Notes under the pieces: generated by a model
What the model saw: the letters and a program-made list of their open reading frames with translations, nothing else
The model's database searches: none
Told to the model about the DNA's origin: nothing
Made by a program: the position numbers and the translations under genes
Shown: piece after piece, positions 54,985 to 64,000 of the stretch
How positions within the stretch are numbered: the stretch's first letter is position 1
Layout of the letters: each line of letters opens with the position of its first letter
Assembly: GCA_021234155.1 (NCBI GenBank)
Contig: JAJEKV010000218.1
Location: forward strand, 624,001 to 688,000
DNA length: 64,000 nucleotides
Direction of reading: 5' to 3'
From: Isoetes taiwanensis
Lineage: Eukaryota; Streptophyta; Lycopodiopsida; Isoetales; Isoetaceae

Positions 54985-55995
54985 GGCCTTCCGCCATTAT
55001 AAGAAGGAAGCTGAACTTCTTTATTATAAGGATAAGTTATGTGTTCCCGAGACATCTGGAGTTTGTAAGCTCATTCTCCATGATACATATAACAGTCCTA
55101 TAGCGGGGCATGCAGGATTTATGAAGACATATTTTAAAATCCGCTCTAGCTATTTCTGGCCAGGAATGAAGAAGCACATTGCCAAGTACATTAAGCAATG
55201 CTGGATCTGTCAGGAAACGAAGGCTGAGCAGTTGCGTATCCCAGGCAAGTTGCAACCCCTCGATGTCCCCAATGCAAAATGGGAAATTATTACCATGGAT
55301 TTTATCGTGGTACTTCCGCGCACCTTAAGAGGGTTTGATGCCTTAATAGTGGTGGTCGACAAATATTCTAAGATGGCACATTTCCTGCCATGTCGTACTA
55401 CGGATACTGCATTGGATACTGCCTTGCTGTTTACCAAGGAGGTATTTTATCTGCATGGGATGCCCCGCACTATTATATCAGATCGAGATCCTAACTTTGT
55501 TAGTGCATTCTGGAAAGATTTCTTCAGCACTATTCAAACTAAGCTTGCCATGAGCACAACTTATCATTCGCAGACAGATGGTCAAACAAAGCGTACCAAT
55601 CGCATAATTGAAGCTATGCTACATAACTACGTCTTGAACAAGCAATCTTAATGGGCACACTACATCCATTTGGTGGAATTTGCCTATAACAGCACTAGAC
55701 AAGAGTCCTCAAGGATGTCTCCTTTCATGATTAATTATGGCTATCAGTGCCTTACTCGAGACACGTGGCATAACCCAGTATCCAAGGTGGAAGTTTCTCA
55801 ACATTTGCTTACAGACATGCAAGCACTGTCGAAGAGCTTCGAGCCTACCTGATAGTCGCAAGAGCTCGGCAAAAGAGTCTTGATGATCGCCATCACACAC
55901 CCCGGGAGTTTCAGGTCAGTGATTCTGTTTGGCTAAAGATCAAGGTCAAGCAAGCCAAACTTAAGATTGGCAATTGTAAGAAGCTTGCACCTAGA
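54985..55995 (+). pseudogene. gypsy integrase (zinc-binding domain and DDE core)
   Basis: The HHCC zinc domain is seen as H-D-T-Y-N...AGHAGFMKT...CWICQETKAE. The core has the catalytic Asp in ITMDFIVVLP, the second in SDRDPNFVSAFWKDF and Glu in the downstream YHSQTDGQTKRTNRIIE. The frame is open over 344 codons (54617-55651, with RNase H tail) and then interrupted by TAA (about 55649), where Gln is usual. Later stops follow at 55850 and 55996. Integrase inserts the cDNA in chromatin and is guided by the chromodomain that follows. Confidence 0.92.
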
Positions 55996-56046
55996 TAGGC
56001 GGGACCTTTTCAGATAACCGAAAGAATAGACTCTCAGGCCTACCGA

Positions 56047-56415
56047 TTGGATCTACCCGCACATTTGAAGATCCATAAAGTTTTCCATGTAAGTCTTCTC
56101 AAGAAGCATCATCCGGATCCAGAAGAAGTTCTTGACACACCAACACTTCTGGAGATGACTGAGGATCAATTGGAGATTGTGCCTGAAGCTCTCCTTGATC
56201 GCGCGTACAAGCAAACCCGTCGAACTCAAATTCTGCAATATTTGGTTAAGTGGAAACACTTACCCACAGAAAACGCAACATGGGTTTTAAAAGTGGACTT
56301 GGATAAGACTTACTCGGACTTTATGAAGGAATGCCAGGGTCAAACCATTCAAGATGCGATCATCTCCAACCCTGACGGTAAGCACAGCGTTCTTAGTCCG
56401 GCAGGGGTCATATGA
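56047..56415 (+). pseudogene. gypsy integrase C-terminus with chromodomain
   Basis: The frame covers the GPFQITERI/SQAYRLDLP region and KIHKVFHVSLLKKHHPDPEE, typical of the integrase C-terminus, then PEALLDRAYKQTRRTQILQY followed by LVKWKHLPTENATWV. The Y-LVKW-x-x-LP-x-x-x-ATW pattern is a chromodomain as in chromoviruses. This domain binds modified histone tails or heterochromatin proteins and steers integration. The frame here is open to TGA at 56415. Presence of both this domain and an H3-fold ORF in one element is unusual. Confidence 0.88.
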
Positions 56416-56913
56416 GCGAGATCCGGCAGGGATCATTCTAGGGGTTGGGTTACATGCATCCTAAATGGGGAAACTGGGCATATAAGCATTCATGATAGGA
56501 CGCATTCGTCCCGGCTATAATGGGAATATGGCCATTCCTTACGCCGATACGCCATGCAAGCCCTAGGCATGATAGGATTCTTGCATTCATATTTTTATTT
56601 ATTTAAGGGGATGGTCCCTTCAACCACACTACTTAATTTATTTCTTAAACACTAATGTATTCACTTATGCAGGTCAGTAAAGCATACTGATAGACTGCAG
56701 AAGAACCTGGGCCTCACCTCGCAGGCCAACTTGTGTTTTTGAAATTTTATGTTTTGAGTGTACTCTTGAGTGTTAATCTCTTACTACTTATGTTGTAAAA
56801 GGACTTTTGTCCTACTACCTGAATATGTAACCCTTTGATGTCTTCAATAAATGAGAGTCATATTTTCCATATTTATTCTCCACTAACTCTAATGCTGAGG
56901 ACAACATTAATCC
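56416..56913. other. gypsy 3' untranslated region
   Basis: Non-coding stretch after the chromodomain. The word GGCAGGG(G/A)TCAT is repeated directly at about 56400-56435. No additional frame. Confidence 0.5.
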
Positions 56914-56925
56914 AAGGGGGGAGAA
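56914..56925 (+). promoter_or_regulatory. polypurine tract of the gypsy element
   Basis: AAGGGGGGAGAA lies immediately before the 3' LTR (TGTGACATTCC) and would prime plus-strand synthesis. Confidence 0.9.
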
Positions 56926-58463
56926 TGTGACATTCCAGGTATTTATATGGTATATGTATGCATACTATGACACGTCAGCAGCATGTAGTAGGCCTAGGGG
57001 CCCAAGTGGGGTTTACCTAAAATGGATTTTATTAGCTATGCTAATAAAACCAATGGATAAATTTTATTGGCATAATTAACCTAATTATGCTAATTTGGTC
57101 TAATTAACTAAATATCACCAATGAGGGGGTGCCACCTGGCCCAAATCGTTTTGCCAAAAGGGACTTGCTATTTTGGTTGGAGAAATAGGGGCCCTACCCC
57201 CTATTTCAACCCAAATTCGAATTGGAGAGTGAGGAGGAGCAGTAGCTACCAGCTTTAGCCCATTTTTGCCAATACCTACCAACAGCCTCACGCTATGGAA
57301 GCCTTCCGTAACAACGGCTCCAGCCAAGAGACTGGTTAGTCTTTAGATAGCTGCTAACACTTCTTTGAATAGATGGAATGATTAAATTCTCTTTTGTATG
57401 TTGTTCTGGATACTTAGATGGTGTTTATATTCTTTCTTTCTGCTTCTTCCATGTATTGGAAAATTAAGGGAAGGGTAGAGACCTAAAAGCCTCTTAGCAG
57501 TAAAGATGTCTCTAGCTAGACCTCTTAATACCCAATAAATGCGGCCTGTGCACAAGAGCCAACCTGGCTGAGGATGCTATGATGTGGTTCAGCACTAGAT
57601 AACGAGTATGATGGTGAATTAGAGGTGAGGTCTTGCCTAGCGTGGCTACAGGACTCCTACAATGTGCTAGGCTTATAATCGGTCACCGTATGTGGGTCGG
57701 GTATGGGTCTGACACTCTCTGGATCGCAGGGATGTGCCTATATGGACGCCTTGAACTCGAACGAGCAGGTGAGCCAGCCTTTAGATTTAGGGGAGTAAGT
57801 CGGGTACGTATGCGATGGTCGTTGATGCGGCACGTGTTCTCTAGCCCCCCAGGGATCCGTCATGCTCGGGAAGGAGACGCCTCTCTAACCTGCCTCATCG
57901 GACCCGGGAGATGTAACATGGAGTAGTCCGGAATAGTGATTCCTTGGGATTGTGTCTCCGAAGGGCTACGAACACGTCATAGCATGATTCAACCTATCTG
58001 CAAAGTGTGCACAGGAGGGGCGGATGGAGTGGACTACCCTAGCCATATTGTCTTATGCCAGCCAACGCCATGTTATACTTCCGTCTGTTGATATCTTGAG
58101 ACCCTGACCATCAGTTGACCCCTTGGAGTCTAAGCTCAGGGTAGCGCCTTGTCATGGTGTTTATTTCATGTTATTATGGTTGTACTGTCTTTTCGCTGAT
58201 AATGAGGGATGGGCCACCCTTCGTAGTGGTATATTATTTTAGCATGATTGTTGTATGCTAACGTGTATGTATGCTTCCGCGGTATAGGATTCCCATAAAG
58301 GACGTGGGACGAATGACACCTCCGTGTTCCTCGCCCGGACACTTGGCCATCCCAGGTGGTCCGAGTATGACGGAGGGCCTTACCATGGTGATGTAGTCGC
58401 CATGGGAGGGGAATTCCCGTATTTGTACGATGGGAGCATCGTATAGATTCTGGGAGCGTCACA
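56926..58463 (+). repeat. 3' LTR of the gypsy element (1,538 bp)
   Basis: Aligns end to end with 37390-38935. Starts TGTGACATTCC and ends GAGCGTCACA, then the duplication AAAAC. The terminal bases differ from the other copy (GGGAGCGTCACA versus GGCGTTACA), a small indel near the end. Confidence 0.95.
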
Positions 58464-58612
58464 AAAACTCGGCATATCTTCCATCCCTAAAACCTTGATG
58501 CCATAACTAGTTAATCTTGGAAGATTAACCCTATTAAAGTTAATGCATGAAAAAAGAAACATGTAACCATCACATGCAGCCATTTCTCATCTCCAAATGA
58601 ACCAAGAACAAT
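58464..58612 (-). pseudogene. tyrosine-recombinase-like gene, part of the interrupted exon
   Basis: Read on the minus strand, after an acceptor (TTGCATTGCAG) the frame LTSYGIKVLGMEDMPSF runs to the element border. Removing the 21-kb element and one AAAAC copy connects it without a frame change to ELSVEKNLPVDQQ on the other side (37389 downwards). This shows that the exon was continuous before insertion. The family of this N-terminal part is not recognised. A TGA lies shortly upstream in this frame, so the true exon start is uncertain. Confidence 0.65.
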
Positions 58613-59755
58613 CTGCAATGCAAAAATGGACGAGATTAAACACTTAATAAGCCATTACAGCAACATGCAAATAAAAAAATTAGCATACCTTGAAAGAAAC
58701 GATAGAATCCAGAATTGTAAGCGCCTGGACCACAAGAAAATGTTTTTTCACGAAAGAAAGTAACTAATGGAGTAAACTACACCAATAGAAGTTCAGAAGT
58801 AGCCATATCTAACCTCCAGACACGAGATTTACTCACTCTTCATAATATTTCACAAATCTTGCAAAAATGAGTCGACCTTGCACCAAACTTCGAAGAAAAA
58901 TGAGCCCACCTTAAACCAAACTTCGAAAATTCACTTTATGAAAAACGTATTAAAACAGTTTAACTATAAAAAATACGACGTAAATGTTTAATGACCTTTG
59001 AAACACCATGTACATTAGTATTTTAATGGGCAATCAAAAGTTTGTTGAGCTTGCAAAAGTAGTTCCTTAACTTGGCACATTGATGGGCTAAAATATTCCC
59101 CTAAGGGTGATTAAAAGAGTTATAACGAAGGTAAAGATTTTATTTATATGAACCATTTTAGCATTGATAAATATTGAGGTTTATTAAAGTTGATGCTTGG
59201 AATAAAAGTTAGTATTGGAATCCTTACATAATATCAACATGTTGATGTTGGTGAGACACTTAGTTGATATTTATCGAACGTAAATGATTATTGAATTATA
59301 GTATTGAGTTTTGCAAATTGAATTTGTAATGGTGCTAGCGAAGAACGCATGTTATTGTCATCACCACCACAATTGTTTCTCAAACTCTTCAATACAACTA
59401 TTCAACAACATGAGTAGTTGTATGACAGGATTCTTGTTTGTACAAATATAGGCAGGAGCAGTATATCAATCCTATCAATAACCATGATGTTTATAATTTT
59501 AGCAGTTCATTATAGACGAAAACGTTAAAGCCTACATCATAAAGAAACCAGCAGCACGTGCATATGAAGGTACTTGAGAATCTTCTCCACAATAGCATAA
59601 ACTTCTTCTGTTATCACAAGCCAACATGATGCGTCCTGATGATAAACAATAGAACTTCATGAGCTAGGATATGATGGCATAGCTTTATTGGTAAATCTAT
59701 TGTTCTACTTAACATTTACAAAATCAGAGGATTATCTTGGACAAGCAAAACGTGA

Positions 59756-59862
59756 TGAGGAGGTTAATTCCCCTTGCGAGCCTGTTATGGCAAATAAACA
59801 GACGAGCCCGGGACGGCGAGCCTGTTTATTTGCCATAATAGGCAAGCTAGGGGGATTAACTC
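59756..59862. repeat. large imperfect hairpin (cruciform-forming repeat), copy 1
   Basis: Arms of about 50 bp: GGTTAATTCCCC...TATGGCAAATAAACAG on the left and CTGTTTATTTGCCATA...GGGGGATTAACTCCC on the right. The inner 16-bp stem TATGGCAAATAAACAG / CTGTTTATTTGCCATA is perfect. The following sequence (AGATTATCAGCTCCC, GATTATCACAGG, to about 60130 GTCGGTTAAGG) is shared with the copy near 63000-63370. Confidence 0.8.
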
Positions 59863-60940
59863 CCTTAATTGATAGGCAAGCTAGCTCACCCCAAACTGCA
59901 CCCACAACTAGATTATCAGCTCCCCAGATCGATTATCACAGGCTCGGTATCTTCCACAGCTAGATTATCAACTCCCAGCCTAGATTATTAGCATCTGAGG
60001 CTCCCAGATGCACGCTGCTGCCTTGTTGTGAACTTTGCAGGCTGAACAAGTGCATGTTATGCTTTATTACAGTGCTTGGATCAACGGCAAGGATTTCTTG
60101 GATTACAAAGCCCGTCGGTTAAGGCCACTTTAAGTGAGCACGTAAAGGCCACTTAATTGAGCTTCATGTAAGTGCTACAATATTTTTTGAAAAAAGGATC
60201 ATTCATTGTTCCATTTTAGAATAAATCAATGTTTGCTACAAGGAGTTCATTAAGGAGGTATTAATCATTCAAAGGTAAAAATGCAATTGGTGAGGAGACA
60301 GTTGTATTTTTGAATGAGCATTGGGATACTCGCAGGGCAGTTAATCTCATTGTAGTACTGGTGTTGGTGGCACTTTCCAGCATTGCACGTCCAATTTTCA
60401 TGCAAAGTGAAGTTTTGTTTTGCTGCTCTAATATCCTATGGTGTTATATGCTTGGGCCCACCAATAAAAAAACACTATTTTTATTTCTTGCGTTCCCCTC
60501 CCTCTCAGGTGGGGGGTTACCCACGGGTCAAGATCTTGGGCACAACCACCTCAGCGACGCATTGCCATAAAAACTTCATATCCATTGCTTCATATCCTTA
60601 AATGTGAAGCAAAGTGCAAGCATCAAGTTCTGTTAAACTGTCCGGATTGAAGCCCATGCAACTCATAAAAAGAATTGTAGGAGCGTGCAATGGAAATTGA
60701 CGAAGAGAACTTTACTGGTGAAGCAGAGATTGACAAAGAGAGTATTTAAGGGTCCTTCGAAATTGCTCCAAAAATTTCTGATGTGTCCATTCCTAGATAG
60801 TTACAAGTGTAATTTCGCCCTAAAAATGACAAATATTTCCGAAAAATAAAATTGCTAAGCCTACAACGGTTGAACTCTTTGAAAGATGCCACGCGAGTGG
60901 TGTTTACGTTCCTAGAAAATCATGATACTATCATTAATTT

Positions 60941-60975
60941 TACAAGAATTTGTCGCGGCGGCAGTCTCCGCTGCT
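60941..60975 (+). repeat. partial copy of the GC-rich palindromic element, copy 3
   Basis: TACAAGAATTTGTCGCGGCG at 60941-60960 matches the left half of copies 1 and 2, but the right half is CAGTCTCCGCTGCTAG, so the palindrome is degraded. Confidence 0.55.
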
Positions 60976-62249
60976 AGTTTGTTTTTTTAGTAGATGCTTA
61001 TGTGTGAAAGATTTGAGATAATTTTGCACTTTCTTTTTTTCTATTCATCTATCCAATTTTTTTTGCTATTCATGTACCCAATTCGTACGACATGGAATGG
61101 ACAAAATGTTGCATAAATGTTTAAAATATTGAGTAAATGTCTACAATGTCATGTAAAACTTGAATACAAAAGTACCACGTGCCAATAAACAATTGGCTGC
61201 GATGGCAAAAAGTAATGTAAGTAGCTTTTTTGTAGATTGCCATCTGATCTTAGGTGTGATACTCCCTATATTGTCAATATGATCTTTGTCAAATTGAAGA
61301 CTTCCACACTTGTTGTATGTTGTAGTAGAGCGCTCTATTCTAAGGATTCAATGTGGACATAAAAATATATAAACTTATAAACATAACCTTATATTTCGTA
61401 TGTTCATTAGATTTGTTATGGTTCTTATTAAAGTCAGGATAGTAGAAGCATAATGTTTACATACATGTGTTCAACTAGCCCAATCAGGCATCAACATAAA
61501 GAAGTTCAATATGTCAATTCGTTTGATTGTAGCTCCAGGTCAATTGCCTGTCCCTGGTGTTAACTTGCTTATTACTCGATAAATAACTCTCCCATACTAA
61601 TGTAACAACATTAAACAAAATTTTTTTTACGAAGCCTCTCCTCATTTCCTCCTTACTTTACTTGACTATCCAAAAAGGCATGAGGACCCTTGGCCCGAAC
61701 TCATCCACCTCTAATTTCTACTTCTGCTTGCTCTTGTCAACATGGCAAAGTTGACACGATCCTGCATCACGTAAAGCATATAAAAGGGTATATAATCATC
61801 AACAGAATGTTGATACCAAAGATAAAATTCCTACTTATATTTCTGCTCTGACACCAAAAATATAAATTCCTACTTATATTTCAATGCTCAATTTTATACA
61901 CATCTGGAGCCATTTCGTGGCAGACCTCATAGTAATTTGTATAATTCTCAACAATTGTTATCATCCACCTCCAAGTCATGCATAAAATAATTCTAGATTA
62001 AAAGGTTGTTATTCATGTGATCACATTTGCAGATCACATATATCTTTCTTACACATTTGTTGGAAGCAAGAATCTTTCACGCATCCACACCTTCATTTTC
62101 AGTTTTAATTGCCAATTAAAAATATATTATAACAATACAAAATCAAGGTCTCCCCTTTGCCACCATTGAAGTAGGAGGAAAACGAATACGTAGTTAGCAA
62201 GCATATGTATGAACATGTTTGAAGAACAGATCTATTTAGATAAATTTGA

Positions 62250-62438
62250 ATATGAACTATTTTTAGGGCCACCCTAACCGCATCATCCCTTGGGTATGAT
62301 CACCCGAGCTCTCATCCTTCTCACTCTGCGGGTTATTTCCATATGAACTATTTTCTAGGGCCACCCCGGTGCATCATCCCTTGGGTATGATCACCCGTGA
62401 GCTCTCATCCTTGTCACTCTGCGGGTTATTTCCATATG
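62250..62438. repeat. 91-bp tandem duplication
   Basis: Two adjacent units beginning TATGAACTATTTT (62251 and 62342), both containing CATCATCCCTTGGGTATGAT and ACTCTGCGGGTTATTTCC. They differ at a few positions. Confidence 0.88.
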
Positions 62439-62897
62439 TTCAAAGACATTGCTATGTCCTTGAGCAGCTACCATTCGATATAGCATCTCGGGAATAGCAC
62501 CGGAGATGGCATCACGAAAAGCAACTAAAGAGAGAAATCATTCCCTCAATCTCTAATCCATGCATGTAAAAACAAAAAAAGGAGAAAAAACATAGCTGGC
62601 TTCATATAGTAAAAGAGTGTTTAAGAACTTCTAAAACAATGGAAAATAAGGCTGGGACATTTGGCTACATGGCACCAGCTATGTGATCGTAGTTGGTTTG
62701 GCATCAAAGATTTATCTGAAAAATGCTCATAGAAAAATACCTGAATTTTATGTATAGGAGGAATTATGATTTACAATGCAAATTTACCATCCAGGCCTAT
62801 TCACAGTTTACAATGCAGATTTGTGTTTACACAGTTTAATGTTGACCTGTTCACAAAGATGTAGCTCTGGAGCCTCAAAGAAAAATACTTCTCAACA

Positions 62898-63545
62898 ATT
62901 CCTAGCAGGAAATATCATGATCAGGGACGGACCTTTTTATGACTCATGTCTGAAGAAGGGGATAAACACTGCTGAAGTTTTACAAACAGATAAATGGGCG
63001 AGCCCCTGAGGGCGAGCCCGTTTATCGGCTGAAGGGGCAAGCGTGGGTGTTTATCCCCTTTAACCTAAGCAGCAAGATTCCTCACCCATTCTCGCACCCC
63101 AAACGATTATCATCTCCCATAGCATGATTATCAGCTCCCACAGCTAGATTATCAGCTAGATTATCATAGGTTCGGCACCTTCCAGAGCTAAGCTAAGTTA
63201 TCAGCTCCGAGGCTGAATCCAATGCTAAAAGCTGCAAACAAAGATTGATGCTGCCTGTTTCCGCGTTCTAAGCTGCCTCTTCATCCCTGCGAAGTGCATT
63301 GGGTGCCTGTTATGGCCTATCACAAGGCTGCAATCAACGGTGGGCAACGGTTGGATCCGAAAGCCTGCCGGTTAAGGTTTTTTCCGCTCTGATAAAAGCC
63401 AAGTTCCTATCTCACCAACCCGAAATAACAATTCCTAGTGGGAAATATCATGAGCAGCGACGGATCACGGATTTTTATGACTCATGTCTGAAGGATTTTT
63501 TCCGCTCCGATAAAAGCCAAGTTCCTATCTCACCAACCCGAAATA
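62898..63545. repeat. cruciform-forming repeat, copy 2, bordered by direct repeats
   Basis: An inverted pair AAGGGGATAAACAC / GTGTTTATCCCCTT (about 62956-63061) encloses an inner pair around GGGCGAGCCC. The sequence after it (GATTATCAGCTCCCACAGC, CTGCCGGTTAAGG) matches the 59.8-60.1 kb copy. Around it, GAAATATCATGA-CAG with TTTTATGACTCATGTCTGAA occurs at 62909-62955 and again at 63436-63492. A 50-bp word starting TTTTTTCCGCTC occurs at 63378-63427 and 63495-63545. Confidence 0.75.
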
Positions 63546-64000
63546 CCTAATAGTAGAGGGAAAAAGTTTGAAATACTATCCAATGGGATATTTAAGCTAT
63601 GCTTAGCTATGGCGAGAAAATAGAACAGCCACGAAATTGAGGAAAAAGGCATAGATCGAAGAACTAAAAACCTTGTTTAAAGCTACCAAAAGGGATCACG
63701 GAAAAACATCTTCACCGTGCATTTCTGAGGGATCCGTCCATGAAGATTCGGCTAGTTTTATCCTGCATCAGAGCATACATCGAAACCCGAGTTTGATCAA
63801 ATAAATTCTTGCCATTTGTTGGCACTTCGTGTTATGCTCCACATGTGGATAATTAGATTCAGAACTGATGCAGAACGAACACCTGGTCTTTCAAGGCTCA
63901 AAATTGGACGGAAAGCAAAAAGAAATATGTAGACCATTCTATGACATGCACAGAAAATGTGCAGCATCATCTGTGACTCGAAGTATTTTAGACCTATAGA

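Larger units (their letters stand above)
37390..58463 (+). mobile_element. Ty3/gypsy chromovirus, 21,074 bp, with full LTR ends
   Basis: Both LTRs start TGTGAC and end CA, and the element is flanked by the 5-bp duplication AAAAC (37385-37389 and 58464-58468). It has an initiator-Met PBS, a PPT, a gag zinc knuckle, protease, RT, a truncated RNase H, integrase and a chromodomain, in gypsy order. The LTRs differ by several percent by eye plus small indels, so it is not very recent. It is far longer than ordinary chromoviruses. The extra length is upstream of gag: an ORF with a histone H3 fold (39586-40816), about 9 kb of mixed DNA with host gene pieces, and two further ORFs (50085-51479, about 51664-51980). 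Coding parts carry stops and frameshifts, so it is non-autonomous now. Confidence 0.93.
58613..64000. other. repeat-rich region without a supported gene
   Basis: No protein domain was recognised. Frames at 59688, 60310, 62776 and 63299 (plus) are overlaid on repeats. Named repeats (59756-59862, 60941-60975, 62250-62438 and 62898-63545) are listed separately. Confidence 0.5.

Noticed and set aside
1-64000. CRISPR arrays, bacterial operons or a prophage
   Set aside because: Regular spacer-repeat arrays and closely packed prokaryotic genes are absent; spliced genes and plant retroelements dominate.

Overview
This window is nuclear DNA of a land plant with a large, repeat-dense genome. The evidence is spliced genes with GT/AG introns, Ty1/copia and chromodomain-bearing Ty3/gypsy retrotransposons, a LINE, TIR elements, plant-type PPR remnants and a plant-type CoA biosynthesis gene. 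The style of the PPR pieces and the sparse genes would suit a fern, lycophyte or gymnosperm; that is an inference and no species is claimed.

Layout. 1-3047: 3' part of a decayed Ty1/copia element ending in a 198-bp LTR. 3048-7857: AT-rich DNA without a supported gene. 7858-12262: a LINE (endonuclease plus reverse transcriptase, TATTC tail), split by a 336-bp LTR element with two identical 123-bp LTRs and by a 270-bp TIR element. 12.9-25 kb: gene remnants in repeats: an ERECTA-like kinase piece, a GST C-terminal piece, a UDP-glycosyltransferase remnant (minus) and a UAP56/DECD RNA helicase pseudogene (minus) with a Tourist-like element in an intron. 27348-29289 (minus): the only gene that reads intact, a six-exon phosphopantetheine adenylyltransferase (COAD). 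29.7-31.95 kb (minus): PPR remnants. 36.4-37.4 kb: 3' part of a tyrosine-recombinase-like gene (minus), whose upstream part continues at 58.46-58.61 kb.

Between these two parts lies a 21,074-bp Ty3/gypsy chromovirus (37390-58463) with ~1.54-kb LTRs, an initiator-Met PBS, a PPT and an AAAAC target duplication. It carries a chromodomain integrase and decayed gag-pol. Its first ORF is unusual: it starts MARTK, runs through a Q/E-rich linker and ends in a recognisable histone H3 fold. Between this ORF and the later ORFs lie about 9 kb of other DNA holding a foldback element and pieces of host genes (Hsp70, a type II peroxiredoxin exon with its splice sites).

58.6-64 kb: more repeats, including two related cruciform-forming repeats and a 91-bp tandem duplication.

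Except for COAD, nearly every coding segment carries frameshifts or stops. The window is best read as layered insertions around one small housekeeping gene. The most noteworthy observations are the histone-H3-fold ORF in the chromovirus, the minimal LTR element, and the clean interruption of an exon by the 21-kb element.
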